Assembly (NCBI GenBank): GCA_040219355.1
Contig: JAVJSN010000010.1
Location: 248,001 to 312,000 of the forward strand
DNA length: 64,000 nt
Reading direction: 5' to 3'
From: MH13 sp040219355
GTDB taxonomy: Bacteria > Pseudomonadota > Alphaproteobacteria > Rhizobiales > MH13
In this document: in pieces, positions 1 through 8,030 of the stretch
How positions within the stretch are numbered: the first letter of the stretch is position 1
Layout of the letters: each line of letters begins with the position of its first letter
Notes under the pieces: model-generated
Told to the model about the DNA's origin: nothing
Databases searched by the model: none
The model's input: only the letters and a program-made list of their open reading frames with translations
Translations under genes and position numbers: made by a program

Positions 1-2
1 AC

Positions 3-116
3 GAGACCATGCTGGTGCTGCCATCGCACCCTGCCATGCGCTCAGCGGCACGCTATGCCTCGACCGCCGAAGGTCTTGCGCCAACCGGCACGCTTGGCTT
101 TTCCCGCACCATTTAG
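3..116 (+). CDS. C-terminal fragment of an unrecognised protein
   Basis: An open frame enters from the left edge and ends at a TAG at 114-116. It gives about 37 residues, ending in LGFSRTI. The frame is open throughout and stops 5 nt before the converging stop codon of the gamma-glutamyltransferase gene. That tail-to-tail packing is typical of real genes. The fragment is too short to assign a family, and no catalytic motif is visible. Confidence 0.45.
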   Translation, partial: ETMLVLPSHPAMRSAARYASTAEGLAPTGTLGFSRTI

Positions 117-121
117 TCGAT

Positions 122-1729
122 TTAGATACCGGCTGCGCAGCCATCTTTGCGCGGGTCAGACCCGCCGGTCAAAGCACCCGTGTCCGGATCGCGCCAAATA
201 GCCTGTCCACCACCGATTGCGCGCTTGGCATAGGCGGTTGCCTGATGCCCACGGGCATTCAGCGCAGCGATCATCTCATCGCCGAAGGGACTCTCGATGA
301 TGGGATTTTTTGTCCCCACATCCCAAAAAACACGCGGCGCATCCAAAGCAGCCTGAACGTCCATGCCATAATCGACCATGTTCGAAATCACATGGGCATG
401 CCCTAAGGGCTGGTAGGCCCCACCCATCACGCCAAAGGCCATGATCGGCACACCATCCCTCAAAGCCATGGCTGGAATGATGGTATGCATCGGACGTTTG
501 CCACCAGCCAACTCGTTAGGATGGCCTTCTTCCAGGCTGAAACAGGCCCCACGATTTTGCAGCACGATCCCGGTCGCTTCGGTTGCAGTCAAAGCACCAA
601 AATCATCGTAAATTGAGTAGATGAGCGAGACCATGCGGCCTTCGTCATCAGCAACACTCAAATAGACCGTGTCGGAGTTAGGAATCTCCGGCAGTTCCAT
701 CCCATCAGCACGGCGAAGCGGGTCAATTTGAGCTGCCAACTGATCGATCACTGCCTCATCGATCAAACGATATGGATCGACGGTGGTGTCGGGATCACCC
801 ACATAAATGTCGCGCAAACTGTAGGCCGCGCGCGCTGCTTCCAGTTCAAGATGCATCCGATCAACGCCGTTGGCTTCCATCGCAGCAATGTCGAACCGCT
901 CCATGATTTTGAGCGTGATCAGTGCCGTGACACCCTGCCCGTTCGGTGGCAGTTCGGCGATGGTCAATCCGCGATAATCAGCCTGGATCGGCGTCATCGC
1001 ATCGGCCTTGCAATTGGCAAGATCGGATAGGCTCATCACGCCGCCGCGCTCGCGAATATGCCCAACAATGTCGCGCGCGATCTCACCGGTGTAGAAAGCG
1101 TCCACGCCATCGCGCTGGATGATTTCCAATGTCTTGGCAAGCTGCGGCCAAACCAAACGATCGCCAGCCACCGGCACGCGGCCCTGCGGTCGGAACACGC
1201 GGGTAAGAACAGGGTCCTGATCCACATCGCGCGGGTCTTTGGGATGCGCCATATCATGCGCCACACGATCTGTGACAATCCAACCATCACGCGCAAGCTT
1301 GATCGCCGGCTCCACCAACTCACGGAACCGTTTGGTGCCAAAGTGGCTTGCCATATATTCAAACCCACGCAGCGCCCCGGGCACCGTGATCGCGTGGGCA
1401 CTGGTCGGTGGTACCTTTGTATGACCGTCGGCGCGCAGCATATCAGCCGAAAGCATGGCCGGGGCGCGGCCCGAACCATTCACACCGTGAAGGGTGCCAT
1501 CAGGCTGCGCGATGATGGCAAAGCAGTCCCCACCGATGCCGGTCATTTGTGGCTCAACCACCGAAAGAACGGCTGCCGCGGCCAGTGCCCCATCTACCGC
1601 GTTGCCGCCTCTGTCCATCTCGTTCAGCGCGGCGGTCGTGGCAGCGGTGTGAGAGGTTGCCGCCATCATGCGCATGCCGCGTGCGGGCGAGCGTCCAGGA
1701 ACCTGAAAATCGCGTGATATCTGGGACAT
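122..1729 (-). CDS. Gamma-glutamyltransferase family protein
   Basis: A 535-residue protein of the gamma-glutamyltransferase (Ntn-hydrolase) superfamily. These enzymes transfer or hydrolyse gamma-glutamyl groups such as that of glutathione, and mature by self-cleavage before a threonine. The N-terminal half has the family pattern GGNAVDGALAAAAVLSVVEP and MTGIGGDCFAI. The predicted cleavage/nucleophile Thr is about residue 354 in NSDTVYLSVAD. Later come GGKRPMHTIIPAM and VMGGAYQPLGHAHV. No N-terminal signal peptide is evident, so it may be cytoplasmic, like the YwrD-type subgroup. It is divergent from the GlcG-like gene, with about 130 bp for both promoters. The exact substrate cannot be told from sequence. 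Confidence 0.9.
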   Translation of the reverse strand: MSQISRDFQVPGRSPARGMRMMAATSHTAATTAALNEMDRGGNAVDGALAAAAVLSVVEPQMTGIGGDCFAIIAQPDGTLHGVNGSGRAPAMLSADMLRADGHTKVPPTSAHAITVPGALRGFEYMASHFGTKRFRELVEPAIKLARDGWIVTDRVAHDMAHPKDPRDVDQDPVLTRVFRPQGRVPVAGDRLVWPQLAKTLEIIQRDGVDAFYTGEIARDIVGHIRERGGVMSLSDLANCKADAMTPIQADYRGLTIAELPPNGQGVTALITLKIMERFDIAAMEANGVDRMHLELEAARAAYSLRDIYVGDPDTTVDPYRLIDEAVIDQLAAQIDPLRRADGMELPEIPNSDTVYLSVADDEGRMVSLIYSIYDDFGALTATEATGIVLQNRGACFSLEEGHPNELAGGKRPMHTIIPAMALRDGVPIMAFGVMGGAYQPLGHAHVISNMVDYGMDVQAALDAPRVFWDVGTKNPIIESPFGDEMIAALNARGHQATAYAKRAIGGGQAIWRDPDTGALTGGSDPRKDGCAAGI

Positions 1730-1860
1730 TGATGATCCTCATGGGTCGACAATTGAAAGGTAGCCCGACCAAACGTATCGGGCTTGCACGTGTGGAAACC
1801 ACGCGGTACGCGCCTAGCATACATAGCCCCCCGGAAAACCCCTCAAGAGAGAAACAACCA

Positions 1861-2289
1861 ATGCCATTGACGCTCGACGCCGCAAATACGCTCATCGCCG
1901 CCGCCATGAACGAAGGTGAGGCCAAAGGCTTTGCGCCACTTGCTGTTTGCGTTCTGGACGCTGGTGGCCACGTTCAGGCGTTTCAGCGCGCCGATGGAGC
2001 CTCTATGATGCGCTTTGAGATCGCCAAAGGCAAAGCCTATGGCGCCCTGGCCGTTGGCAAAGGTTCGCGTTGGCTGAACGCCCAGGCTGAGGGTCGCCCT
2101 CATTTCCTTGAAGGCCTGTCCAACGTATCGGGCGGCAATATCGTACCTGTACCGGGCGGCGTGTTGATCAAAGAGGAAGATGGCACACTTCTCGGCGCTG
2201 TTGGCATCACCGGCGATACGTCAGACAATGATGAAATTGCGGCGATTGCCGGCATCGCTGCCATCGGCAAAGTGGCCGTGACAGACTAA
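1861..2289 (+). CDS. GlcG/HbpS family haem-binding-type protein
   Basis: A 142-residue protein of the GlcG/HbpS (DUF336) family. These are small alpha/beta proteins often found beside glycolate or diol genes, and some members bind haem. Family features are LDAGGHVQAFQRADGA near residues 37-50, GKAYGALAVGKGS, and the glycine-rich core VPGGVLIKEEDGTLLGAVGI. I chose the ATG at 1861, which follows AAGAGAGAAACAACC, over an upstream in-frame extension that overlaps the ggt gene and has no family similarity. The role in this organism is unknown. The divergent gamma-glutamyltransferase is its only close neighbour. Confidence 0.8.
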   Translation: MPLTLDAANTLIAAAMNEGEAKGFAPLAVCVLDAGGHVQAFQRADGASMMRFEIAKGKAYGALAVGKGSRWLNAQAEGRPHFLEGLSNVSGGNIVPVPGGVLIKEEDGTLLGAVGITGDTSDNDEIAAIAGIAAIGKVAVTD

Positions 2290-2302
2290 GCGGTTGTGTT
2301 TC

Positions 2303-2406
2303 GCGGTTGTTCCGAAGCAACAGAGCATCGAAAAAAGCACAGAGTGAAGTCTAAAAAGAAGGCAGGACGAAGCGGTGGAGCCGCACGCTTGTTTCAAAGG
2401 AACAAC
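2303..2406. repeat. Two degenerate copies of the GCGGTTG hairpin repeat
   Basis: In the 171-bp gap after the GlcG-like gene, 2303-2326 reads GCGGTTG-TTCC-GAA-GCAA-CAGAGC. A second, more degenerate copy sits at about 2386-2406 (TTTC-AAA-GGAA). Both are followed by GCACAGAGTGAAG (near 2337 and 2419), so the surrounding unit itself looks duplicated. Copies of the same element are found near 46.3-46.5 kb and 53.2-53.3 kb. Confidence 0.65.
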
Positions 2407-2460
2407 GCCGCAAGAGAGGCACAGAGTGAAGGTTGATAAACACCCGAAAAGGGCAAGCCG

Positions 2461-3261
2461 GTGAGAGTAATGTGCCTGAATGGGTGGGGCGGAAAGCTGC
2501 ACGAAACGCTTCTGCCCTACGTCAAAACCGCGGCCCCCGATATCCTATGCCTGCAAGAAGTCGTCCACAGCCCCGCGTCCGACAAAGACTGGCTAACCTA
2601 CCGCGATGGTGATCACGTTCTGCCGCAACGGGCCAATTTCTTCCGTGATGTCGCCAAGGCTTTGCCCAACCATGTCGCTGTTTTTTGTCCGGCAGCACAG
2701 GGCGTTCTATGGGATGGTGATCACTCGATACCCTCACAATGGGGGTTGGCGACATTCGTCCATCAATCGCTGCCGATAATTGGGCAGGCTCAAGGTTTCG
2801 TCCACAAGGACTACTCACCTGTTGGCTATGGAGACCATCCTCGCTCGCGCAGCGCCCATGGCATTCGCATCTACGACTACGACGCCAACCGCTTTGTCAG
2901 CGTGACCCATATGCATGGTCTGCGCGACTTGAATGGAAAGATGGACACACCAGATCGTGCCGATCAAGCGCGACGCCTGTTAAACCTCTCTCAGCAGGTT
3001 TCTCATCCGCAAGACTTGGTGGTGGTTTGTGGTGACTTCAACGTCGAACCAGACAGCCAAACGCTTGCGATATTGGCAGACGCTGGTCTTTCGGAGCTGG
3101 TGACAGGCCGAGGCTTCACCAGCACACGCAATTCTCACTATAAGAAGCCCGGCAAGTTCGCTGACTACATGCTAATCAACGACGAGGACGCGGTGCAAGC
3201 GTTCGACGTGGTCTACGACCCGGAAGTCTCCGATCACTGTCCGCTGCTGCTCAGCCTGTAG
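2461..3261 (+). CDS. Endonuclease/exonuclease/phosphatase family protein
   Basis: A 266-residue protein with the fold shared by DNase I, exonuclease III and inositol-phosphate phosphatases. Motifs in order are the N-terminal MRVMCLNGWGG (Asn ligand), DILCLQEV (metal-binding Glu near residue 32), VTHMHGLRDL, VVVCGDFNVEPDS (catalytic Asp/Asn near residue 192), and the C-terminal SDHCPLLL (Asp/His pair). No signal peptide is visible, so it is likely cytosolic. The GTG start at 2461 keeps the first beta strand complete; an ATG lies three codons later. The substrate could be DNA, RNA, a phosphoester or a phospholipid and cannot be decided here. It converges with a small membrane-protein gene. Confidence 0.8.
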   Translation: MRVMCLNGWGGKLHETLLPYVKTAAPDILCLQEVVHSPASDKDWLTYRDGDHVLPQRANFFRDVAKALPNHVAVFCPAAQGVLWDGDHSIPSQWGLATFVHQSLPIIGQAQGFVHKDYSPVGYGDHPRSRSAHGIRIYDYDANRFVSVTHMHGLRDLNGKMDTPDRADQARRLLNLSQQVSHPQDLVVVCGDFNVEPDSQTLAILADAGLSELVTGRGFTSTRNSHYKKPGKFADYMLINDEDAVQAFDVVYDPEVSDHCPLLLSL

Positions 3262-3296
3262 CGCAGCAAACAGCAAGAGCCGTCGTTTTCCGACCG

Positions 3297-3713
3297 CTAA
3301 AACGACCCGCCAGGTGAGATGGCAACGTCGCGTCGCGCGACGTTCAAGCTGATCCATAGGCCGGCCAAAACATCGACCAGCGCGATCAGCATCAGCAGTG
3401 CGAACAGTGCCGTCGATGCCGGTTCCCAGACGAGAAATACCACCACATAGACCATCACGATCAGCACAGAAAGCACATGGTCAAGCACCGGCGCAAAACC
3501 GATGCGCGTGGCTTTGACAACCTCCAGAAACAAGATCGTCACGCCAAACGCCAGCAGGCCATCGCCTTGGGTCAGCGAGACGGTGCCGCCAGAAATCATG
3601 GCCTGGCTGAACAGTTCTCGGTCGAAAACGAAAACGCCGCTCGGCCCCATCGCCAGCACGATGTAAAGGCCCAGCGGCAGGATGGTCAGCGGAAGAGCAA
3701 AAAGATAGCGCAT
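3297..3713 (-). CDS. Small hypothetical integral membrane protein
   Basis: A 138-residue, strongly hydrophobic protein with about four predicted transmembrane helices: an N-terminal MRYLFALPLTILPLGLYIVL segment, a segment around FGVTILFLEVVKA, another around VLIVMVYVVVFLVW, and a last one around ALFALLMLIALVDVLAGLWI. The tail RRDVAISPGGSF is soluble. I do not recognise a named family. It follows rpmF on the same strand, beyond the rpmF terminator, so it is probably transcribed separately. Confidence 0.65.
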   Translation of the reverse strand: MRYLFALPLTILPLGLYIVLAMGPSGVFVFDRELFSQAMISGGTVSLTQGDGLLAFGVTILFLEVVKATRIGFAPVLDHVLSVLIVMVYVVVFLVWEPASTALFALLMLIALVDVLAGLWISLNVARRDVAISPGGSF

Positions 3714-3759
3714 GGCAAACTCATGAGTGCGGTAAGCGTGAGTCGGTAGGATATCTCAA

Positions 3760-3788
3760 AGAAAAGGGCCGATCGAGTGATCGGCCCT
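3760..3788 (-). terminator. Rho-independent terminator after rpmF
   Basis: A perfect 10-bp inverted repeat, AGGGCCGATC-GAGT-GATCGGCCCT, spans 3765-3788. Read on the minus strand it is followed by TTTCTTTGAG. It lies 34 nt after the rpmF stop codon and is correctly oriented to end that transcript. Confidence 0.85.
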
Positions 3789-3821
3789 AATGAGATAAAC
3801 AAAATGACGCGTCAAAAACGA

Positions 3822-4004
3822 CTACTCGTCTTTCGGCTCCAGAACCTGGCGACCGCGATACATGCCAGATTTCAGGTCTACATGGTGCGGGCGACGCAGC
3901 TCGCCGGAATCCTTGTCTTCAACATAGGTCGGTGCAGCCAGGGCATCAGCCGAACGGCGGAAACCGCGCTTCATGCGGCTAACTTTTCTCTTCGGAACGG
4001 CCAT
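3822..4004 (-). CDS. rpmF: 50S ribosomal protein L32
   Basis: A 60-residue ribosomal protein of the large subunit, starting MAVPKRKVSRMKRGFRRSAD as in alphaproteobacterial L32. It is basic, lacks the cysteine pairs of zinc-type L32, and ends GRQVLEPKDE. The ATG at 4004 is preceded by GGAG with proper spacing; a longer in-frame start upstream adds seven residues absent from the family. It is monocistronic: a strong terminator follows, and about 180 bp precede it before the mtgA stop codon. In many alphaproteobacteria rpmF sits beside mtgA and a polyprenyl synthase, as here. Confidence 0.96.
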   Translation of the reverse strand: MAVPKRKVSRMKRGFRRSADALAAPTYVEDKDSGELRRPHHVDLKSGMYRGRQVLEPKDE

Positions 4005-4183
4005 CGTATCACTCCAAAATGGCAAGCGTGTCAGGTGACGGGTGCGAGCCTTTGCAGCGCGCCAGAAAGGCTCAACAACGCGCGTGCCTCATCGTCCGTC
4101 AAATTCGGAAGGCTGCTCTATACAGAGCATCGGCGGTTCTGCAAAGCCCCAGCGGCACACTTTGTAGCGATTCCGCGCCGGTT

Positions 4184-4945
4184 TTAGCTCTCCGGCGGTG
4201 CCAAACAGCCAATATAGCCGCCCATGCGCTGCGCCCGCGATGCAATCACGTCCGCCAGCCACAACTGGCGGCTGGTTGGATTGGCCGGATCGCGCTGCGA
4301 CGGCAGGGGCAAAGTCGCCACCAAAAGCGCAGCCTGACGGCGCGAAACATCCGCCGCCGACCGCCCAAACGCGCGCTGTGCTGCGGCTTCAAACCCATAA
4401 AGCTGCGGCCCCAATTCTGCAATGTTGATGTAGATCTCCATCATGCGTCGCTTCGACCACACCGTGTCGATCAGCACCGCGAGCGGTACTTCCAATCCTT
4501 TGCGAAAGGCCGAGCGGCCCTGCCAAAGGAACAAGTTCCGCGCCACCTGCATGGAAAGCGTTGATGCACCGCGCGCCTCTTCACCGGCGCGCCAACGGTC
4601 AAACTGATCACGCAGATCGCGCCACGCCACACCATTGTGGGAACAGAAAGTCTGGTCTTCAGACGCGATGATGGAATTTTCGAGCATCGCGGCAGCATCA
4701 TCAAGGTCGATCCAATCGCGCTCATAGCCGCGCAGCAAAACGAGATCGCGCAGCATCAGCGTGGAAACCGGCGGCACCACCGTATAGGCAAGCGTTAGAA
4801 TGACCGGCAAGCCAATGAAAAGCGCGGCCACCAGTGCAACGCCGCGCAACAGCAAACGCCGCGGCAGTGGTAGGCTCCAGCGTCCTTTTGTGCCGGTTTT
4901 GGTCCGGTTGGCGCGCCTGCTAGCCCTTGTTTCTGACGGCCCCAT
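4184..4945 (-). CDS. mtgA: Monofunctional peptidoglycan transglycosylase
   Basis: A 253-residue GT51 enzyme that polymerises lipid II into glycan strands at the periplasmic face of the inner membrane. It has a basic N-terminus, one membrane anchor at about residues 33-57 (LLLRGVALVAALFIGLPVIL), then the catalytic domain. GT51 motifs are visible: IIASEDQTF with the catalytic Glu near residue 96, RGASTLSMQVARNLFL, RKGLEVPLAVLIDTVWSKRR and MEIYINIAELG. There is no transpeptidase domain and the length is normal for MtgA. It is divergent from ispA with 50 bp between starts. The neighbouring rpmF lies downstream in the same direction. Confidence 0.94.
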   Translation of the reverse strand: MGPSETRASRRANRTKTGTKGRWSLPLPRRLLLRGVALVAALFIGLPVILTLAYTVVPPVSTLMLRDLVLLRGYERDWIDLDDAAAMLENSIIASEDQTFCSHNGVAWRDLRDQFDRWRAGEEARGASTLSMQVARNLFLWQGRSAFRKGLEVPLAVLIDTVWSKRRMMEIYINIAELGPQLYGFEAAAQRAFGRSAADVSRRQAALLVATLPLPSQRDPANPTSRQLWLADVIASRAQRMGGYIGCLAPPES

Positions 4946-4995
4946 TGGCTACGCCCAATCTTGTTTTTCGTCAGCGAAAGAAAGCGGCTCGTACC

Positions 4996-5922
4996 ATGCC
5001 AGATCCCAAAGCGTCTGACCCAAAAGCGCATCTGGCGGATCTCGCCGCCAGCATCACGCGCGATATGGACCAGCTTCTGGCCGAGCTCAAGGCTCCAGAA
5101 AGATTGGTGGCCGCGATGCGCCACGCAGTACTGGCCGGTGGAAAGCGCCTGCGCCCAGTCTTAGTGCTTGAAACCACACATCTTTTGGCCGCCGGAACGC
5201 ATGCCAAAACGCAACTTCCCCCTGGCGCGCCGCAGGTCGCGATGGCGCTGGAATGCATCCACACCTATTCGCTTATCCATGATGATCTGCCCTCCATGGA
5301 TGATGACGATCTGCGTCGCGGCCAGCCTACCGTGCACAAGGCTTTTGATGAAGCCACCGCGATATTGGCCGGTGATGCGCTACAAGCCTTGGCCTTTGAA
5401 CTGGTGGCCACCAGCGGCCATCCCAAAACGCCGATGATGATCCGCGACCTTGCCCGTGCTTGCGGCGCTGACGGCATGGTGGGTGGGCAGATGCTGGATC
5501 TGGCCGCAGAAGGACGGTTCGGCCAAGCCACGGAAATCAAAGATACTTTTGCGCTGGCAGCGATGCAAGCTATGAAAACCGGGGCGTTGATCGAGGTCGC
5601 CTGCACGCTCGGCGCGCACTTGGCGTTGGCACCGGAAGAGGAGCGTCAGCGGATGGCGCAGTTTGGCCAATCGCTTGGCCTGGCATTCCAAATATCCGAC
5701 GATCTTCTCGACATCACCGCCACCGCCGATGAGGCCGGCAAGCGCACCGGCAAGGACGAAGAGGCTGGAAAAACCACCTGGCCGGGCCTGCTCGGCAAAG
5801 ACAAGGCGCAGGCTACGCTCGACGCAACGCTGAACGATGCGTTGGCAACTCTGGCACCTTATGGCGAGCGCGCAGCTCGGCTGAGCTATCTGGCCACAAG
5901 CCTTCGCGACCGCACCCACTGA
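4996..5922 (+). CDS. ispA: Farnesyl/geranyl diphosphate synthase (polyprenyl synthetase)
   Basis: A 308-residue trans-prenyltransferase that condenses isopentenyl diphosphate with allylic diphosphates, normally to farnesyl diphosphate for quinones and undecaprenyl carriers. Both aspartate-rich motifs are present: the first at D96-D102 (DDLPSMDDDD) and the second at D235-D239 (DDLLD). GGKRLRP and KTGALIEVACTLG also match the family. The first motif has the two extra residues typical of short-chain bacterial FPP synthases. The ATG at 4996 starts MPDPKASDPKAH; an extension to 4927 overlaps the promoter side of mtgA and looks spurious. A hairpin with a T-run follows at 5998-6017. Confidence 0.92.
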   Translation: MPDPKASDPKAHLADLAASITRDMDQLLAELKAPERLVAAMRHAVLAGGKRLRPVLVLETTHLLAAGTHAKTQLPPGAPQVAMALECIHTYSLIHDDLPSMDDDDLRRGQPTVHKAFDEATAILAGDALQALAFELVATSGHPKTPMMIRDLARACGADGMVGGQMLDLAAEGRFGQATEIKDTFALAAMQAMKTGALIEVACTLGAHLALAPEEERQRMAQFGQSLGLAFQISDDLLDITATADEAGKRTGKDEEAGKTTWPGLLGKDKAQATLDATLNDALATLAPYGERAARLSYLATSLRDRTH

Positions 5923-5978
5923 CCGCTTTTTTAACCAGACGACAGTTGATTAACCGCGGATGGAAAGCGGACTAAGGG

Positions 5979-6043
5979 CAGACCGTCCGCATCATCAAGC
6001 GGACCGTCCGCTTTTTTGGGCGGACCAGCGGCGGACCGTCTGC
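5979..6043. repeat. Cluster of GCRGACCGTCYGC repeats including an ispA terminator
   Basis: The 137-bp gap between ispA and rppH carries a 13-bp unit three times: GCAGACCGTCCGC at about 5979-5990, GCGGACCGTCCGC at 5999-6011 and GCGGACCGTCTGC at 6031-6043, plus partial GCGGAC copies. The middle copy folds as AGCGGA-CCG-TCCGCT (5998-6012) and is followed by TTTTTT, a good plus-strand terminator for ispA. The outer two copies are near-inverted repeats of each other and could pair in an alternative fold. Confidence 0.7.
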
Positions 6044-6059
6044 ATCCAGTATGCAAACT

Positions 6060-6599
6060 TTAGGAAAAAACGATTGCCGGATTGCCGCGCAATCGATCGA
6101 TCAACGTTCGGTACAAATCCGCTTTGAAAGCGACCGCCTTGGCTGGCATCTCGTCGATGGGCACCCAAGCCCATTCATCGAATTCAGGCTTCTCACCTTC
6201 AGGCGGATTGACCACATCAATCTCATCCTCTGGCCCGTCAAATCGCAGCACAAACCAGCGCTGTTTCTGGCCGCGATATTTGCCCTTCAAGGCGACACCG
6301 ATCAGATGCTCAGGCAGATCATAGGTCAGCCACCCGTCAATGGCGGTGATGGGTGACACCGAACGGATCGAGGTTTCCTCATAGAGCTCGCGTAGCGCAG
6401 CTTTCTGAGCATCCTCACCCTCATCAATTCCGCCTTGCGGGAACTGCCAGAGCCTTGTTTCGCCGGTATATTCTTCATTGGGCAACCGACGCCCGGCCCA
6501 CACCAAACCTTGCTTGTTGACAACAACCACGCCAACGCACGGGCGATAAGGCAGTGCCGCCTTTTGCTCAGGCGTCAGGTCAGCGCGTTTCTTGCTCAT
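6060..6599 (-). CDS. rppH: RNA 5'-pyrophosphohydrolase (Nudix)
   Basis: A 179-residue Nudix hydrolase that removes pyrophosphate from the 5' end of triphosphorylated RNA and so triggers mRNA decay. It starts MSKKRADLTPEQKAALPYRP. The Nudix box is intact at GGIDEGEDAQKAALREL followed by YEETSI. RppH-type signatures are also present: VGVVVVNKQGLVWAGRR, ETRLWQFPQGG and a QKRWFVLRF-like strand (QKQRWFVLRF). I chose the ATG at 6599 because residues upstream of it have no family match. Its start is 8 nt after the stop of the YibQ-like gene, so the two are probably co-transcribed. Confidence 0.92.
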   Translation of the reverse strand: MSKKRADLTPEQKAALPYRPCVGVVVVNKQGLVWAGRRLPNEEYTGETRLWQFPQGGIDEGEDAQKAALRELYEETSIRSVSPITAIDGWLTYDLPEHLIGVALKGKYRGQKQRWFVLRFDGPEDEIDVVNPPEGEKPEFDEWAWVPIDEMPAKAVAFKADLYRTLIDRLRGNPAIVFS

Positions 6600-6607
6600 G
6601 GAAGGTC

Positions 6608-7855
6608 CTAAAAACGAACGATGCTCGATACCGGTACAAGAGCAATGCCTTTGGCCGCAAGGCTCGCGGTCCATTCTTCCAGCGAGGTAATGGTCAAAGG
6701 TAACGCTGTTGCGACACCCACCGCTGATCCACGCTCGCGGGCGATGCTTTCCAGTTGCGCCAGCCGGTTGTTGATCGACTGCTGATCAGCGCGCGCATCG
6801 ATCACCACATCAGCGCGCAGCACCGGCGCATCAGCGCCAGCGACATTGCTGATCCGGCTGCGGGCAGAGCGACCATCATCCACCACCATCAAACCACGTC
6901 CGACAGCATCGGCAATGATCGGTCTAAGCTCCGTTTCTTCGGAGGCGAAGCGACCACCCATATAGTTCATGAACCCGACAGGCGTCGGCAAGCGCGAGAG
7001 GGCCCAATGCAGGCGCTCAAGATTGGCTTGGTCGGTCAGACCGACCTGCAACGTGTGCGGGCCAGGATCATTGTTGGGATAGTCGAACGGCTCCATCGGA
7101 ACCTCGATCAGATATTCGTGGCCATCCTGCCGGGCGCGGCTGGCCCAACGTGTCAAAGAGCTGCCATAGGGCGCAAACGACAGGGTGACCGCGCCAGGAA
7201 GGCTGTTAAGCACTTCCTGCGTGGAGGTCTGTGACAGGCCAAGACCACCGACAATCAGTGCGACACGCGGCTGGCCAGGCACGACAGTGCCAGCCTCCAG
7301 CGGCCGGGCATAGGCATCCAGCGCCCGCTCGCCATTGCTGCCCAAAGACGGCACAAAGCTGCTTTCGTCAAAACGCTCCACCAAGCTGGGGTTGGCAACA
7401 GAAGGCAACCCGCCGCGCCCGTCGAACCGCGGCCCATTGGCCAACGCGTTGCCAGGCAGAGGCGCAGCAGCACCCGGAGCGTCCGAATCGGCAGGGTCTG
7501 GCGTGGGCACCCGCAACACCCGCGGCTCACCAGGGGCAAGCTCTGTTTGCGGTGGTAGCGGCTGGGCAAGGCCATCAGCACCGCTGGATATCGTGGGCGT
7601 GGTATCGCCAGGCGCATTGGGGCTACCGGCAATTTCCACCGTCGTTTGCGTGCGCGGTTCGCCACCCAACGGATCATCGATGAGGAAGATCCAACCAGAG
7701 AGCAGGACCAGAATCACACCAAGCGCAGCAGCACCAACGCGGGTAAACCATTTCAACCCAACGTCGAGCTTAGGACGCCAAACTGCCCACTTTTCGCCGA
7801 ACGGCGCGCGCGGCATCAGCGGTGTATGCAGATCACCTTCAACATCAGTCGTCAT
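6608..7855 (-). CDS. Divergent polysaccharide deacetylase family protein (YibQ-like)
   Basis: A 415-residue membrane-anchored protein. A cytoplasmic N-terminus is followed by one transmembrane helix (AALGVILVLLSGWIFLI, about residues 40-57), a long proline/alanine-rich low-complexity linker, and a C-terminal divergent polysaccharide deacetylase domain (PRVALIVGGLGLSQTSTQEV to the end). The domain keeps VTLSFAPYGSSL, GHEYLIEVPMEPF and NYMGGRFAS. These proteins sit beside envC and ctpA in most alphaproteobacteria, implying a cell-envelope role, but no activity is proven here. The ATG at 7855 is preferred to one four codons earlier. A terminator separates it from ctpA, so it probably has its own promoter. 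Confidence 0.82.
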   Translation of the reverse strand: MTTDVEGDLHTPLMPRAPFGEKWAVWRPKLDVGLKWFTRVGAAALGVILVLLSGWIFLIDDPLGGEPRTQTTVEIAGSPNAPGDTTPTISSGADGLAQPLPPQTELAPGEPRVLRVPTPDPADSDAPGAAAPLPGNALANGPRFDGRGGLPSVANPSLVERFDESSFVPSLGSNGERALDAYARPLEAGTVVPGQPRVALIVGGLGLSQTSTQEVLNSLPGAVTLSFAPYGSSLTRWASRARQDGHEYLIEVPMEPFDYPNNDPGPHTLQVGLTDQANLERLHWALSRLPTPVGFMNYMGGRFASEETELRPIIADAVGRGLMVVDDGRSARSRISNVAGADAPVLRADVVIDARADQQSINNRLAQLESIARERGSAVGVATALPLTITSLEEWTASLAAKGIALVPVSSIVRF

Positions 7856-7941
7856 CGATACGCGCACCCAAACCCAGCGGTTGTTTCAAACCTGGTTCGC
7901 TCTGTGCCTTTGGCACGACCCCCGGCAAGACCAGAGCCAAC

Positions 7942-7973
7942 AAAAAACCCTCGCACCATGTCTAGTGCGAGGG
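7942..7973 (-). terminator. Rho-independent terminator after ctpA
   Basis: A 9-bp stem, CCCTCGCAC...GTGCGAGGG with an 8-nt loop, spans 7948-7973. On the minus strand it is followed by TTTTTTG. A second, weaker hairpin (CCAAGG...CCTTGG, about 7993-8013) lies just upstream of it. Together they would end the envC-ctpA transcript before the YibQ-like gene. Confidence 0.82.
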
Positions 7974-8030
7974 CTTTAAGGTTCAGTTAACCAAGGACTT
8001 AAAGACCTTGGTAACGGCCGGACGCGCGCC

